Positions 1 through 11,876 of a stretch of DNA of 64,000 bases are shown here, piece by piece; the stretch's first letter is position 1, and each line of letters starts with the position of its first letter. This DNA is from Moniliophthora roreri (lineage: Eukaryota > Basidiomycota > Agaricomycetes > Agaricales > Marasmiaceae): the NCBI GenBank assembly GCA_001466705.2, contig LATX02000154.1:1-64000 (forward strand). The letters run 5' to 3'. A program made the position numbers and the translations under genes. The notes beneath the pieces are model-generated. The model was not told the DNA's origin. It did no database searches and saw nothing but the letters and a program-made list of their open reading frames with translations.

Positions 1-95
1 TTTTTCGTTATCGAATTGCTTGACCTGCTAATTGACTTTCTTAAATTGTATTTGATTATCATATCCTGGCCTCATTAGATTGCAGTATAATGTAT

Positions 96-212
96 TATAA
101 TAGCATTGCTTTATTTTAACGTATTATAATGGATTATAATAATGTCGCTTTATTTTAATGTATTATAATGGATTATAATAGCGTCGTTTTATTTTATTGT
201 ATTATAATGGAT
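96..212. repeat. 39-bp AT-rich tandem repeat, three copies
   Basis: Three consecutive 39-bp units at 96-134, 135-173 and 174-212 each begin TATAATA and end TATTATAATGGAT, differing at a few positions in the middle. A partial inverted copy (CATTATAATCCATTATA) follows at about 230-246, so the block can fold back on itself. It lies upstream of the CAP gene with no reading frame of its own. It may be the end of a small AT-rich element; no target duplication was identified. Confidence 0.8.
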
Positions 213-850
213 TAAAATCACTAAAATACATTATAATCCATTATATTTAGGTGTCCATTTCGCTGATGTTCAAATTTGGCTAGCTGCCTGGAATACGAGA
301 GATGCCTCGGCTCCTCCGTCGCCCAGCCTTCGGCCAGCCAATGTACTACGCCACCGTGTGCCTTAGCCACGTTGTCATGCGGTCGCGGTTAAAGGATGTG
401 GAAATTTTTGAGCGGTGTCAACAATTGGGATTCGGAACCATTACGAGCCCGAGTTTACGAAGATTCGTCTTCTTCTGCCAGTTTTTGTTTGGTTCGTTCC
501 GTCGTTCGCTCTCATCGTCGGTTAACTACAATGCTTGGACGCCAGAAAACGGACTCGTACTTGCCATCTGACCCTGATGGCCCACTGCGGCAAGTTCAAA
601 GTGAAATGGACAAGCTGCTCGAGTGTCGGGTACCCTATACAACCACATCACCTATGATCTGGTATTCGAGACTACGGGTACCCCGGGTACAGTAATACTC
701 ATTGAGTCATCCATTATCGGATCGGCAAATAATCTTTCTGCAGCATCGCCTGCTTCCGCTTCTTCAGACTTCTTCAGATTCTTGGACTCTTAGGTGCGTC
801 TTGGCTCATGAGCTAAACACAGCTTAATCTTCCGATCTCCGTTATCCGAC

Positions 851-860
851 TTTATATAAA
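851..860 (+). promoter_or_regulatory. TATA box of the CAP gene
   Basis: TTTATATAAA lies 37 nt upstream of the chosen ATG at 897. An in-frame ATG at 861 sits directly behind the TATA element and is therefore probably untranscribed, which favours the ATG at 897. Confidence 0.55.
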
Positions 861-896
861 ATGCACCTCGACGATCCTTCCAGAATCATCATCACA

Positions 897-1570
897 ATGC
901 AGTTTAAATCACTCCTCGCACTCTTCTCTCTCTCTCAAGTTCTATCCCTCGCCTCGGCTGCCCCTCCTGCCAAACTCGAAGCGAGAGCTGACGGCAGCGG
1001 CGACGATTTCGTCGTAGAATGGCTCACACTTCACAACTACGACCGAACTTTTACTGGCGCTGGTCCTTTGTCCTGGAGTGGCGATCTCGCCTATGCTGCG
1101 CAGCAATGGGCAAACCAGTGTACTGAGAATCCGCCGCCTGCGGATAATAGGAATTATGGCTGTAAGTTGGATCAAGTACAGTAACCTTGTCAATCTTTAC
1201 ATCTCATCGGCATGTCCAGTTAATATTGGAAGATATACAAAGGAGCAGGCTTTCGATGCTTGGAAGGCGACTAAAGGTGATTTAATGAAATTTCCTATCC
1301 CTTGCAACGAGCTGATTCAAACCCATGCTCGAATAGACTTCTATCCAGACGACCTATCACGTCCCTGGCAGCAAATTGTATGGAAGTCGACAACATGGCT
1401 CGGATGTGGTGAAGCAACCTGCACCATGGAAGGAGATATGCTGTACACAATGAATGTCTGTTACTATGACCCAGGATACAATGGGGATCGTGCGACAAAC
1501 GTAAGAGTCCCATCGCCCGCTCTCTCTGACCTGGATTCTGATGAATCCGTTTTCGTTCTTCCAGGTTTAG
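897..1570 (+). CDS. secreted CAP/PR-1-like (SCP domain) protein
   Basis: Three exons: 897-1161, 1220-1500 and 1565-1570, with introns of 58 and 64 nt (GT-AG); 183 codons including the stop-proximal Val, about 183 aa. The start is the ATG followed by a signal peptide with core LLALFSLSQVLSLASA. The mature part has the CAP fold signature: an HNYDR motif near the N terminus, LSWSGDLAYAAQQWANQC, then IVWKSTTWLGCG and VCYYDPGYN, the two classical PR-1 signatures. The central CAP helix follows the first intron (YTKEQAFDAW). Family members are extracellular, often sterol or lipid binding, and act in fungal-host interaction or as allergens. The exact ligand cannot be read from sequence. Oddity: the last exon supplies only one Val codon and the stop. 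Confidence in family is high; the 3-prime exon rests on the splice sites. Confidence 0.88.
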
Positions 1571-3681
1571 TAGTAATGATCTGGTCATTCGCGAATAAGA
1601 TTGTAGAATATTATTTTGGACAATGATAGCTTCTGCTTCGTGCGTTTTGAGTTATAACAATGACACTACCTACAAGTGCACCGATAAACGCAAAGGCCGA
1701 CATTTAAGCCTCGAAAACGGTTACGCCACAAAAAACATGTATCGTGTGTGCAATGTGCATGACGGTCGTGAGACCTGACTAGGGTTACTCTATCGGTTGG
1801 CGAAAAATGGACTATCCCTTCTGATACCCAATTGCAAGCCATCAGTACCGCCATTGCGGGTATACGGTTTCTAGACCAAGGAACACGTTAATAATCGATT
1901 TGACATCAGCAGACACCAGCGGACAATTACTCTCAAACTCTAAATCGAGTAGTCAGGTTGCAAAGTATTCGACATTTCACTCTGTGAATGACATAAATGA
2001 CGAAGAACGTGGAGCAGACGACGATAGAGTGAGCGAATGCTAGATGAGAACTTTTGATCGGCCTGGGCCTCGATGACAACGAAGAATGACTACTATACCT
2101 ATATACCCGCGCAAGTGCTTCGATCTAGGGTCAAGATCCGATGATAGTCTCGATCATGCCTACTCGGATAAAGAAGTACCCGGAGGACTGAAGCGGCAGC
2201 ACAGCATTTCTTGGTATGCGAGCAATGTGTGGGGTCCGAGTGCTGGCTTTGGGGGAATGCGATATGGATACTACTGGATGTAACCACAAGATGCGATATT
2301 GCTCATGACCAGGCTAGATGAGTCAGTACACGTCTAACATTCTAGGACAGAGACGTACTTACCATTATCACAACGCCCGTCTTCTGCCTGCGTTGGGTCA
2401 GTAATAGGTATGCAGTCCAAGTCGGCTTACAGTGACAATAGAAGGTACACGACGTATTAGCTCGAGGACGGCGTATACGATGCTTATGAACGCACTCATG
2501 AACCCTTGCCGTCCATATCGGTCTTTCGTTGTCCAGCTACTGCAAGGGCGTGCTTTTAACATGTGGAGTTCAGGTTAGGAATACGACTGAGGCCCAATAC
2601 AGCGTCATAGCTCTTTGATAGTGTGAGGTGCTCCAAGAGAAACTGGGAATGCAGAGAATAATGTTGCCATGATATTGGGAAAACCAGACTCGGGTGATGG
2701 AGAATTTTTACGGTGAGGTATCTTTGAGCGACCTTCAAAACTAGCTACATCAGAAAGAAACCTGTTAGCTTGAGAACGATGTATACAAGTCCATTAGCGC
2801 ACCTTTCCTTAGTCTACCCTTCACCTATGATCTATCTTCTGACCAGCACTCTTGACTTCTGAAACCCGATGCGAAGCGAGGCTCTCCTTGACGTCCGCTT
2901 CCAGCATGCGGTCTCTATTGTTAGAATGAGTACATTCACAGCCTGAGAGGGAGCAGAGCGTACTAGCTCTCAAATTCTTTTCAATTCCTTGCTGAGCTTC
3001 GTGTTCGGGTACTTCTGGAAGGTTGCGGTTTCGATGGGACGTGGATAGACTGACAAAGATTCATCTCATTCTCTGAGTTAGGTGAAAACGATTCTTGTCA
3101 AGATATTAGTCTCGGGACGACGCAGACAGAGAGTAGGCTGGTGAACGCATCAGCCAGCCAGCCTTACACCCAAATCATGACACCACTAAGCTCCTTTCTG
3201 CTACGCAGATGAATCCTTCACCTTTGCAGCGCGTTTTGAGGCTTGTCGTGCGGTGAATTAAATGACGATGATGGAACATAGCAGCCAGCCTTCGAGTCCA
3301 TCAGACAATTGTGACGGCAGAACACCTATTTTCATCATGATTGGGTAAGCCTTGGAGCAAGGACGGTACCATCGCATAATCGAGCAAATGATGGTAGAAT
3401 TGCTGTAGTGCCGCTGGACAAGGCCAAACGAAAAAAAAAAAATTGAAACACATGAACGCACCAAATGGCATCTGCTCATCACAAGGCAGAATTCTCTGTC
3501 TCTGCTACACTCGCAGTCATTACCATTTCGAAGGGTCTTCAAGAGTGCTCGGCCATCAATATTCAATCCGTGTCGTGGAGGTGAGAGCGATCCAGGGCGC
3601 CGGCGGTAACCGATGACCGTCTCGGGAGCCGCGGAGCCGACGCAATTAAGAACCGAGCCTGGTCAGTGTTTGGGATCTATA
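1571..3681. other. intergenic, no supportable gene
   Basis: Only short overlapping frames without recognisable domains. On the minus strand an 80-codon open stretch (about 2832-3060) looks somewhat coding-like but has no start and follows a stop, so it is not called. A pure A run lies at about 3430-3441. Confidence 0.4.
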
Positions 3682-5526
3682 CTACATGTACAGGGACCGA
3701 GAATAATATATACCAAGGCTAACAGAACCAAAAATTATAAAGAGAACAAAGGCAATGCAATCCCAAGTTATCCTGAATCTTCTGTACCCTTCCACATGAA
3801 GGCACCATTCCCACCTCTCGGAACTTCCAATCAGAAAGAACCCGGTCAGTAATGTGAATAACAGAAAGGCTAATTCGAGCACATTCACGACAAATGGTAG
3901 GGACTTAAAATTTGATGCCGTCCCCATAAAAACCAAACCGACTATGTCGTAAACGGCCAACGAGGACATATACAAGGCAATAATGTACTCGAGGATGCCC
4001 AACAATACGCAGCAAAACGTGGCCGGTGCTGTGAGTGTCCGTCGTAGGCCACCATACCAAGCAAGAAAGAAGCTATTGAACGAATAATCTGTATAGGCTT
4101 TGATGAAAAAGGGACCTGAACGTGACTTGTTACGAAGAAAGTCGCTGAACGACACATGGAGAATGCGAATTTCTACCTCGGAATCAGCGATATCAAGAAC
4201 AGAGTGCATGCTGCTCAGTGCGGCAGAAACTTCGCTTTCCTCGAGTCCTAGCAAAGTCTCTATGCACTTGGCATTGGGGCGAAGCCTATCACATTGTAAG
4301 TGTTCAAGGCGTACCAAGGCACACAACACCCTCATGACCTTGCGCCGATCAGGATTTGAGGAAAGAATCTGACGGTACAATACGTCCAGATCCTGAAAAG
4401 GTGAATTGCCTTTCACAGTAGGGGAAAGTCCAAGGACAATTGAAAGTTGTTTTATTGGCTGCGAGTACTCGTCGTCGACAAACTTTAGGACAGTAGCGGC
4501 ATAAATGAATTGTCCACAGGCCTTGTCAATGAGTTTGTCGATGACCCCACTGGCTGGCCAGATATCAGGAAATTGAATATTGGCATTCCGAGGACTTGTC
4601 CGAATGCCGGAGAATCCGTCGTCCAAGAACGTCCGGATGTCTCGACGTGCATCCCAGGAATCATCCAAGCCATGGCGCCTCATGTGTGGACCAAAAGTAG
4701 CAGCTTCGAGTGCCTCCCGGATTCGGGGCTCTGGTCGACTGAATAAAAGGAATTGGAATGGAAGGTTTCTGTTCAGCATGGGAGCGATGGGGGGAATGAG
4801 ATCCTGAGGCCTAATTTCCTTGCGGCCAAGAAGCTGTCGAGCAAGACTTCTCTGGGTCTCGCATTCGTCGAGTCCATCAATAACGATAACCCTCCGGGTT
4901 AAGCCGCTCATCCATTCCTGGCCATACAGCTCAACCGCCAACTGACAAGAGCCCACCAACAGCTCACTGAATTGAACGTCAAACGAGGAGCTCAAAATCC
5001 TAGGATGTTGTTGGATAATCTTGGTCATGGCATCATTCAATTCGGGTATTCTATACGCCAATTGATATGCAATCGTTGGGACGAGGTAGGTTGCGTCGCC
5101 TCTTTTTCCATCATTTCGGGAAAAGAAGAAGGAGGATGCGAGCAATCCTTCATCTTCAACAAGTTCAGCGATCGTTTGCGCAATGGCCGACTTTCCTACA
5201 CCAGCAGGTCCGTTTACCCAGAACACGTTGGCGTCGCTCGATGGGCTACGGCACCACTGAAGGATATCAGCCTTGATTTCTTGTCGCGTCTCAGGATGGC
5301 ATCTAGGGGGAGGATATCGCGCGGCTGAATCATGGGCTGCACCGACGTCCTTTGTGAATTCGGACAGGATTTCAAGAGCTGGAAAAATGGTTGAGTAATT
5401 ATTGGATCATTTATGTTGTCGTAACACACCAGCACGATCCTGAATCATATTAAGATTTATCTGATCCCTTCCGACATTATTGAAAATGCTGCGATTAACA
5501 GTGAATCCCTGTGCGTTGTTGAACAT
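3682..5526 (-). CDS. NACHT STAND NTPase with C-terminal membrane segments
   Basis: Two exons, 5526-5430 and 5378-3682, joined across a 51-nt intron in phase 1; 597 aa. The start is the ATG opening the N-terminal motif MFNNAQGFTVNRSIFNNVG, typical of agaricomycete NLR-like proteins; the upstream in-frame codons are not family-like. After a linker with the conserved YPPPRCHPETR box comes the NACHT: P-loop GPAGVGKSA (about residues 89-97), Walker B VIVIDGLDEC (about 196-205) and the SRPEP motif. The following helical region resembles the winged-helix part of NWD2-type proteins. No WD40, ankyrin or TPR repeats follow. Instead the last 115 residues hold about four hydrophobic stretches, for example VVNVLELAFLLFTLLTGFFL. 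Family members are signal-transducing ATPases in non-self recognition or cell death. A membrane-anchored version is inferred, not shown. Confidence 0.85.
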
Positions 5527-7851
5527 CCGACTGGAAGAACCAAGGCTACCTGGGTTGGGAGGGAATGAAGTGAAGGGTACTCTGTTGTGACTCAAATTTT
5601 TATAAGTCTTGATGGCATCTTGCATATGACTTTGTACTCGGGGTAACGGAAAGTAATGGTCCATCGGATATTGATTCCGAGCAGGCCCCCAGGGTGGGAG
5701 GATCTCACCGGGCTGGTGAATTTGATCTCGCGTACTTGGAATGTACGTCGCTAGGTACCTGTCATGTCCTACCAACGGCATGGCACAGTAACTTTGGTCA
5801 CGTACTGATGGCATCCCTTATCGGGTTGGTGGTGTAGCTCCATCCCCCAGTGGCCATTTTGTGCCTTTCATCTCTTTATGAAGATGATGATAGCCAGAAA
5901 TTCAGGAGAGTACTATGTGGAGTCGGTGTTGGTCCTTGATAGTGTCGGGTCAAGTTGTAATAGGCGCCCGTATGAAAATTTTGACAGTCAGCTGATCTCT
6001 TCAGCGCTTCGATTATTGCCTTTTCTCCTTTCTTTGGCAGAGCGTTTATCATAGCCCTACTCGCAGTACGACAGTCCGTCGTCTGTTTCAGGCCCACTGC
6101 CTTTTCTCCTTCACGAGTAACATTTCGCCTATCCTTACACCTACCCGGCCTGGAACTATTCGAGTTTGGTGCACGAAATCGAATTTTCGTGTTAACCTTA
6201 GTCTATAACCTTGTCAGGCTGCATAACGAGCCATCGTGTTCTTTGCAGACCCTATGATCGTGCACTGCGGGCTTTTGGATTTGGGAATGCAATCGGCTTC
6301 GAATTAAGACTAGCTGAAAGGGACTATTCGGGTACGTTCTTGTGTTTGATGGCTCAACCTTCGACTTTCTGACGTTCGTTTTACGTCGTATCAAGGAATG
6401 ACTTCAAGCTCGAGCTTCAAATCCCAGAACGCACCGACCCAAATCCCGAAGGTCAAGTTGACCTGCCTTGCGCTGCTGCTTGACGAGGTCGCGCTCACCT
6501 TGTTCCATGCAATGCGTGTTTCCGACTCTCCGGCTTTGTGGGTAAATAGTCTCACATTCAAAAAGAAAGAGACAGAGCACTAATCTCATATGTTCAGTCC
6601 CTGTTACGGAGGCCAGCTTGCTGGATAGCTCATTCAAAAGCAGCGTCAATATATGGCCAGTCGGGCGGCATGATTTACCTTCGCCACCGTTTATGGTTGC
6701 TGGGAATGGGGGTCATTGATCGAATAAGGTTTCTGTGGTAGGCGGATAAACGACTCGGGTGCGTTTTTGCATTACTTATTGAAATCTTCAACTATCTGAC
6801 TGTCATGTTCTCAGGTGGCAAGCGTGTACTTGACAATTCACCGATCTAGCTCTGACTCCCGAAAGCTAAGCTCACCTATTCATAATCCCAAACTTACGGT
6901 CGAATCAGCTCAATAAGCGCCGATGTATCTTGACAAAGACACACATATGCATCTCCTTGTGCCCGTCCCACGCGTTCCGCGTCGCAGATCCTCAGACCTC
7001 GGTAGTGAATAGGTTATCATTCACCGACACGAAGTATCGACTACTTGCATTCAGTTTCCGTTGTGAAGGATCCAAAGACGATTTCGCTGGATGCATCCCC
7101 TGAGCAGCAATATACTGTTGTGAATACCACTGTTGATTGAATAGAGAGATCTCCGATTGGCAATCCACCAGGTGGTTTACGCGTTCACCAGTGAGTCTCT
7201 ATTTTTCTTTGTGCTCGATGGCAGCGCTAACTATCACGTCAGGCTATCCGAGAATGCGATATAAATAACAAGATATACATGCGTATTAATATCTGATGCT
7301 GGTCAGACGACTGGCGAGCAGTCAAATCCCTCAAAGCTACCCAGAGCACTTAATACTTGTCATATCCCCTAAAACTCGTTAGTGGTATTCTCTCCTCTAC
7401 TCGTGGTATTCGCAGATACTCGTTTAAATCTTCAGAACCAAAGTTGGCTCTGGCTACGGAGCGCTATGTTAACCTAGGGGCTGGGACAGTATCCTCAACT
7501 TTACGGGTAAGTACTCAGATATATCCTCGAATTTGGTTTCTGCTGATGGATCCACGGACAAGTGCAGACCTGAAACTCGCCACTTACAGGATCGATACTA
7601 GTTCAACCGCCAAGTCAGATAAATGCCTACCTTCAAGTGGTAAGCATGTCTTACTTCTCGACAGTGATTTTTTCATCTATGTTCCATCTTTGCTCTTCTA
7701 ACTGCTTTCTGATTGAGAAGAATATGGCATGGTAAACGATATAGGTACATACTATGTTATAAGTGAACATCTCGAAATTCAATCCTATTCGTAACTAATG
7801 TAGAAAAGTGAAATCGGTAGCGTGGATGGTATGAAAAATATCCTTGTGTGG
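5527..7851. other. intergenic, no supportable gene
   Basis: An open minus-strand frame continues upstream of the NACHT start to 5814 but is low-complexity and unlike the family. Between 5.9 and 7.85 kb only short overlapping frames occur, with no domain, RNA gene or clear repeat. Confidence 0.4.
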
Positions 7852-8532
7852 CTACAACGGGAACATTGCCTTGAACCGTGACTGCACCTCCTTCACCTGG
7901 CCATCACTTATCTCGTCGTCTACAGCAAAGAATCTGTAGTCGAGTTTGGGACGATTATTAGGGGGCGCTAAGGAATAGCGCTCAAAAGCATCCTTAAGCG
8001 CCTTTTCAACCACTTGGTCGTCGGTCTGGATGTGGGTGAAACGTTTCTGCACCTGCACCACCTGCTCATCAGACAGGTCATCACCCAAGCTAGAGAAGAA
8101 TCTGAGGTTGAGTTTGGGACGAATATTGCCAGAGAAATAGCTCTCAAAAGCTTTCTTGAGCGCAACCGCAACCGCTGGATCATCCACTCCAACCGCATCG
8201 ACGATGTGTTCTGCTTTGAGAGCAGCAGGTGTCTCCTCCCCTAGGGGAGATTGGGAATCTGCTTGTGTTTGGGCAGAGATAGAGTTGTTCTGGTGACCCA
8301 GGTCACCAACTTGTTGCTGGTTTCCCGAACCGCCAACGTTTTAGCGTCCACCGCCGCTGTTAAAGTTTTGGTGTCCGCTGCCGCCGATGTTCTGCTGTCC
8401 ATGGTCACCGCCAATGTACTGGTGTCCAGAACCAGTGTTGTTGTGCTGGCGTCCACTACCGCTGTTAATGTTCTGGGGTCCACTACCACTGTTATTGTAA
8501 CTATGTGCGGTACCAGTGGTATTGTTGGCCAT
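7852..8532 (-). pseudogene. Gly/Asn/Gln nonapeptide-repeat protein with duplicated RPKL-RFF domain, nonsense-interrupted
   Basis: A single frame of 227 codons runs from the ATG at 8532 to a TAG at 7852, broken once by TAA at 8343-8341. The N-terminal half is a degenerate nine-residue repeat: NINSGSGRQ, HNNTGSGHQ, YIGGDHGQQ, then NFNSGGGR-stop. The stop falls exactly where every other unit has Gln, so it is a probable CAA-to-TAA change. The frame continues with more repeat units (NVGGSGNQ, QQVGDLGHQ), then an acidic linker and two copies of a roughly 50-residue domain. Copy one has ALKKAFESYF, RPKLNLRFF and SDEQVVQVQKRF; copy two has ALKDAFERY, RPKLDYRFF and SDGQVKEVQSRF. The family is not recognised. 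The repeat recalls amyloid-type signalling motifs of fungal NLR partners, which is inference. A NACHT gene lies 2.3 kb away. Readthrough or sequencing error are alternatives to decay. Confidence 0.75.
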
Positions 8533-9682
8533 GATCGACTAGAATGGGCAGTAGGGGGAGGTAGGCCAAAGAGCAGGCAGTAAAAGTTTGGGTAAGGGTG
8601 AGCTGGGCACCTGGTGCGGTAAATTTACAGTGGCAAGCTGTGAAGACCGGTCCTATATATCATATAACACAAAGCCTAAACACAATAAGAAAATGAGCAT
8701 TCGCCGTTCAGGGGGGGTGAGGCTTACACGCGCATCGATTCAATCCAATTCAATTCCGTCTGTGAAATATATCCATAACAGTCTGTACACTGGCTCGAGC
8801 AGCTTCTATATGAGCGCCGAGCGCTTCGCCAATGCGCTGACAGCGGTTGGTTACGCAAAAAGGCTGCATGTTGCCCAAGCTGAGTCAGGAGCCGTGCAGC
8901 AGGAAAATTAGGCGAAGGAGCTCTTGATGATCCTCGAAACAGTGACGCTACAACTTGGACTTGATGAATCGAGGGCTTGATGCTAATCCGTGACGATGGT
9001 TTACCAAGGTCAAAAGCGACAAAGCCTCAAATCTGGTACTACCTGGAAGGGGAGCGAGTACTCTTCAGCGAAAGAGGGCACAGAGGTCACCAGGCAAGGT
9101 GTAAAGGGCGAACTCGGTCCAGCGCGCCGCTTGGATATGACAGTGTCAGCTTGTTTTCATCAATGTTTACGTTCTCAGCAGATTTAAAAATACTGCTGCT
9201 GTTGAACTAGTACCGAGGAAGTGTTCTTGAGCGCCTGGTAGTGACAGGTAAGTCTTCGAGGGTGTCGGACTACAGTACGTAGAATATACCACAGCCTTAG
9301 CTAGTTTCTTTACTACGTTCGTTCCCATATCGGGGTTTGGCCCAGGGCAAAGGGCAAGCGTGTCGGTGGCAGAAAATTCTCGAGCGCCTAGCAATGGCAG
9401 GTTGACATTGCGTAAATCCTTCCATCGTGTTCCTGAGGCAATTTGACGAACTTGTGAATAGGGTTTCGGCTGTATTCGAACAACTGTACAGCTGTGACTC
9501 GTGACGGATGGGACGGACGGAGGGATCCGGAGTCGGTCGAATCTGATTAGCAGAAGCTGACATGCTTCGCATGTCGTAAGGATCGAGTGGTACCCATAAG
9601 TCCTTGTTGATCCGTAACCACCACCTGATCAAAAGTTCCCACGGGACACGTAGACGGGTGCTGCGACGATAAGGCAATAAAA
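8533..9682. other. intergenic or LINE 5-prime flank, no supportable gene
   Basis: Short unrelated frames only. The right part probably contains the 5-prime untranslated region of the LINE fragment that starts at 9683, but no boundary can be drawn. Confidence 0.35.
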
Positions 9683-11395
9683 ATGGAGTCTGCGAGCAGC
9701 GGAAAGAATTCAAAAGCGTGAGATCGTTACGCAAACGACATACCAGCCCAGGACACCGCGGCGAATCGAACAAAAACGGGAGGAGTGAGAGGTGCAGCCT
9801 CTATAGCCCTCAACAGGGTTACAAACACAGCAATAGTGCCGAAGCTCAGAGGCTTCAAGAAAGGGGGAGGAAATACTCCGAGCCCACAAGGTACGCCCGA
9901 GAAGCAGAGTACAGCAGCTGACATTGATGAGCAGCCGGATTGCACCATCACGCCAACACCAAACACACGAAGATACCAAGAGTCTACCGACAACCTGGTC
10001 GAGTCAGATTTGGACATGGGAAGTATGGTAGGCATGGAAGACACAGGAGGCCGGTGGAAAGAGCTCGAGCTCGAGTACACAAGCAGACACATTGCCCGGC
10101 ACGACCTCGAGGAACTCGCTAATGCCACAAACGAGCAGATAACAAAGGCGCACAGCGAGACAATGACGATATTACGACAGATTGCAGCATCAGTCACTGG
10201 AATGAATGAGAAAATCACGGAGATGACCAATGCAAATAATACCTTGACAGCCCGAATCAACAGAATGGAAGCCAAGCTGGAGGAAATCAACAAACAGAAC
10301 ACGACGCTGAAGAGCCAGAATGACGAGCTCAAGAGTTTGATTGAATCCTGCTTCAATACAGTCGCTGACCAAACCCAACAGAACGCGACAGCGCCGAAAT
10401 AGATGAATAAAACAGTGAAATCTACTACAGCCCTCAGGCCGACGTACAAACCCACCTTGCAGAACCGAAATGGCAGCCAAACAGGCCCAAAGACACCCAA
10501 GAAGGTAACAGCAGCACACCACCCATCCCGGCTCGTCGTACGGTTCCTCCCCAACGGAGTCAGGGAAGAAGACAAGAAGAAACCTGAAGACCTAGTACAC
10601 GACATCAACGAGGCCATTGCGAGCGTATACCCACTTCATCCTGAATATGGTGGAGAGCCGGAGAAGGAAGAAGGGAAGGAGGGTCCCCGAGTAGTAGCCG
10701 CAAAGTACACAGACAGGAACACCAGCCTGATCCTGACAGTTCGAGAAGACCAATCCGGCGAAGACCTACTGAAATACTTCAATTTTTTCAAGGACCACAT
10801 AATACGAGACGACAGCGACTACAGACTGGAGGCGTACAGCGACAAGAAGTGGTTTAAGGTCCAAGTGGACAACGTCATCACAATTGACACCCTAGGCGAC
10901 GTCCTTAACCCTAATGCATTACTCGGAGAACTGATTCAGAATAACCCTATTGTACAGAAACTTTACGAGAGCGGACACCTCACCATGAAGCCAAGGTGGA
11001 CGAGGCCGACTGAAGACCTACTGCAGCAAGAACGGAAACGATCGTCATTCGTGTTCGTCACGGATGTTGAAGATGCCGCCATCAGAATAGTCAGGTCTGG
11101 TTCCCTCGCTATGTACGGATACCACTGCGAAGTCCGACTGTTCCAAGACCGACCGCTGGTGCTCCAATGCGTTAAGTGCTGGAGGTTTGGCCACGCCCAG
11201 AAAGACTGCAAAAACCAACAAGTGTGCAGAAAATGCGGCAGAAATGAGCACACAGAGGACCAGCACGGCGAAGACTGCTCAAACTGTGCAGCTGAAAGGG
11301 AGAGCGAGGGAATGGACACCTTGGAGAAGTCCAATTGTCATCATGCTCTCTGCTGTACTAATTGTCATCGAGCAGGCTTAACAGAAGAAGTATGA
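9683..11395 (+). pseudogene. LINE (non-LTR retrotransposon) ORF1 gag-like protein, decayed
   Basis: One frame from the ATG at 9683 is broken by TGA at 9719-9721 and TAG at 10400-10402; both are explained by C-to-T (CGA to TGA, CAG to TAG). The first half has a long coiled coil with heptad-like NKQNTTLKSQNDELKSLIE at about 10285-10350. The second half contains a CCHC zinc knuckle CVKCWRFGHAQKDC (11168-11209) followed by a second Cys/His cluster CRKCGRNEH and a third Cys-rich segment. Coiled coil plus zinc knuckles is the ORF1 layout of fungal LINEs, an RNA-binding nucleoprotein for target-primed reverse transcription. No ORF2 (endonuclease or RT) follows. The frame runs directly into repeat R1, whose TATGA supplies the terminal stop, so the element was cut by that insertion. 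Confidence 0.75.
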
Positions 11396-11589
11396 GGGCC
11401 AATGTGTTCAAAAAATAAGTCGTTCCGCGTAATCAACTTTACTTCCCCGCGGTATCATTCATAGTCAAAAAATACATCTACCTTACCTTTTGTATGTACT
11501 GTCCGCCCGCGTTGAAGTGAAAAAAAAAAAAAAATTATCCGCCTGCCCGAAGGTACTAGTTGTCCACGCGCGCGCGGTATCAATATTTT
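11391..11589 (+). repeat. R-family repeat, copy R1 (truncated)
   Basis: Starts TATGAGGGCCAATGTGTTC and runs to an internal point of the full repeat, where copy R2 begins as a direct tandem. It retains many CpG sites, including a run of alternating CG at about 11562-11575, and a lengthened A run at about 11520. The first bases overlap the end of the LINE frame, so this end is a probable element terminus. Confidence 0.8.
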
Positions 11590-11876
11590 TATGACGGCCA
11601 ATGTGTTCAAAAAATAAGTTGTCCCGCGTAATCAACTTTACTTCCCCGCGGTATCATTCATAGTCAAAGATGCATGTACCCTACCTTTTGTATGTACTGT
11701 CCGCCCACGTTGAAGTGAAAAAAAAATTATCCGCCCGCCCGAAGGTACTAGTTGTCCGCGCGCGCGCGGTATCAATATTTTCACTCCTCAAAGTCCACTT
11801 TCCCATGGCCTTCCCCAGTATTCAGCAGCCTATACATGCTGAGGGACATATTGCTAAGCTCAAAAACATGTCAAAA
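11590..11876 (+). repeat. R-family repeat, copy R2
   Basis: Starts TATGACGGCCAATGTG and matches R1 for about 195 bp, then continues with sequence shared with R3 and, inverted, R4, ending in CTCAAAAACATGTC. CpG sites are largely intact. It forms an inverted pair with R4 3.4 kb away, so R2 to R4 may bound one element, but no internal gene survives between them. Confidence 0.8.

Noticed and set aside
5527..5814. Upstream extension of the first NACHT gene by 96 codons
   Set aside because: The family-typical N terminus begins at the ATG at 5526; the extension is Pro-rich and has no support.
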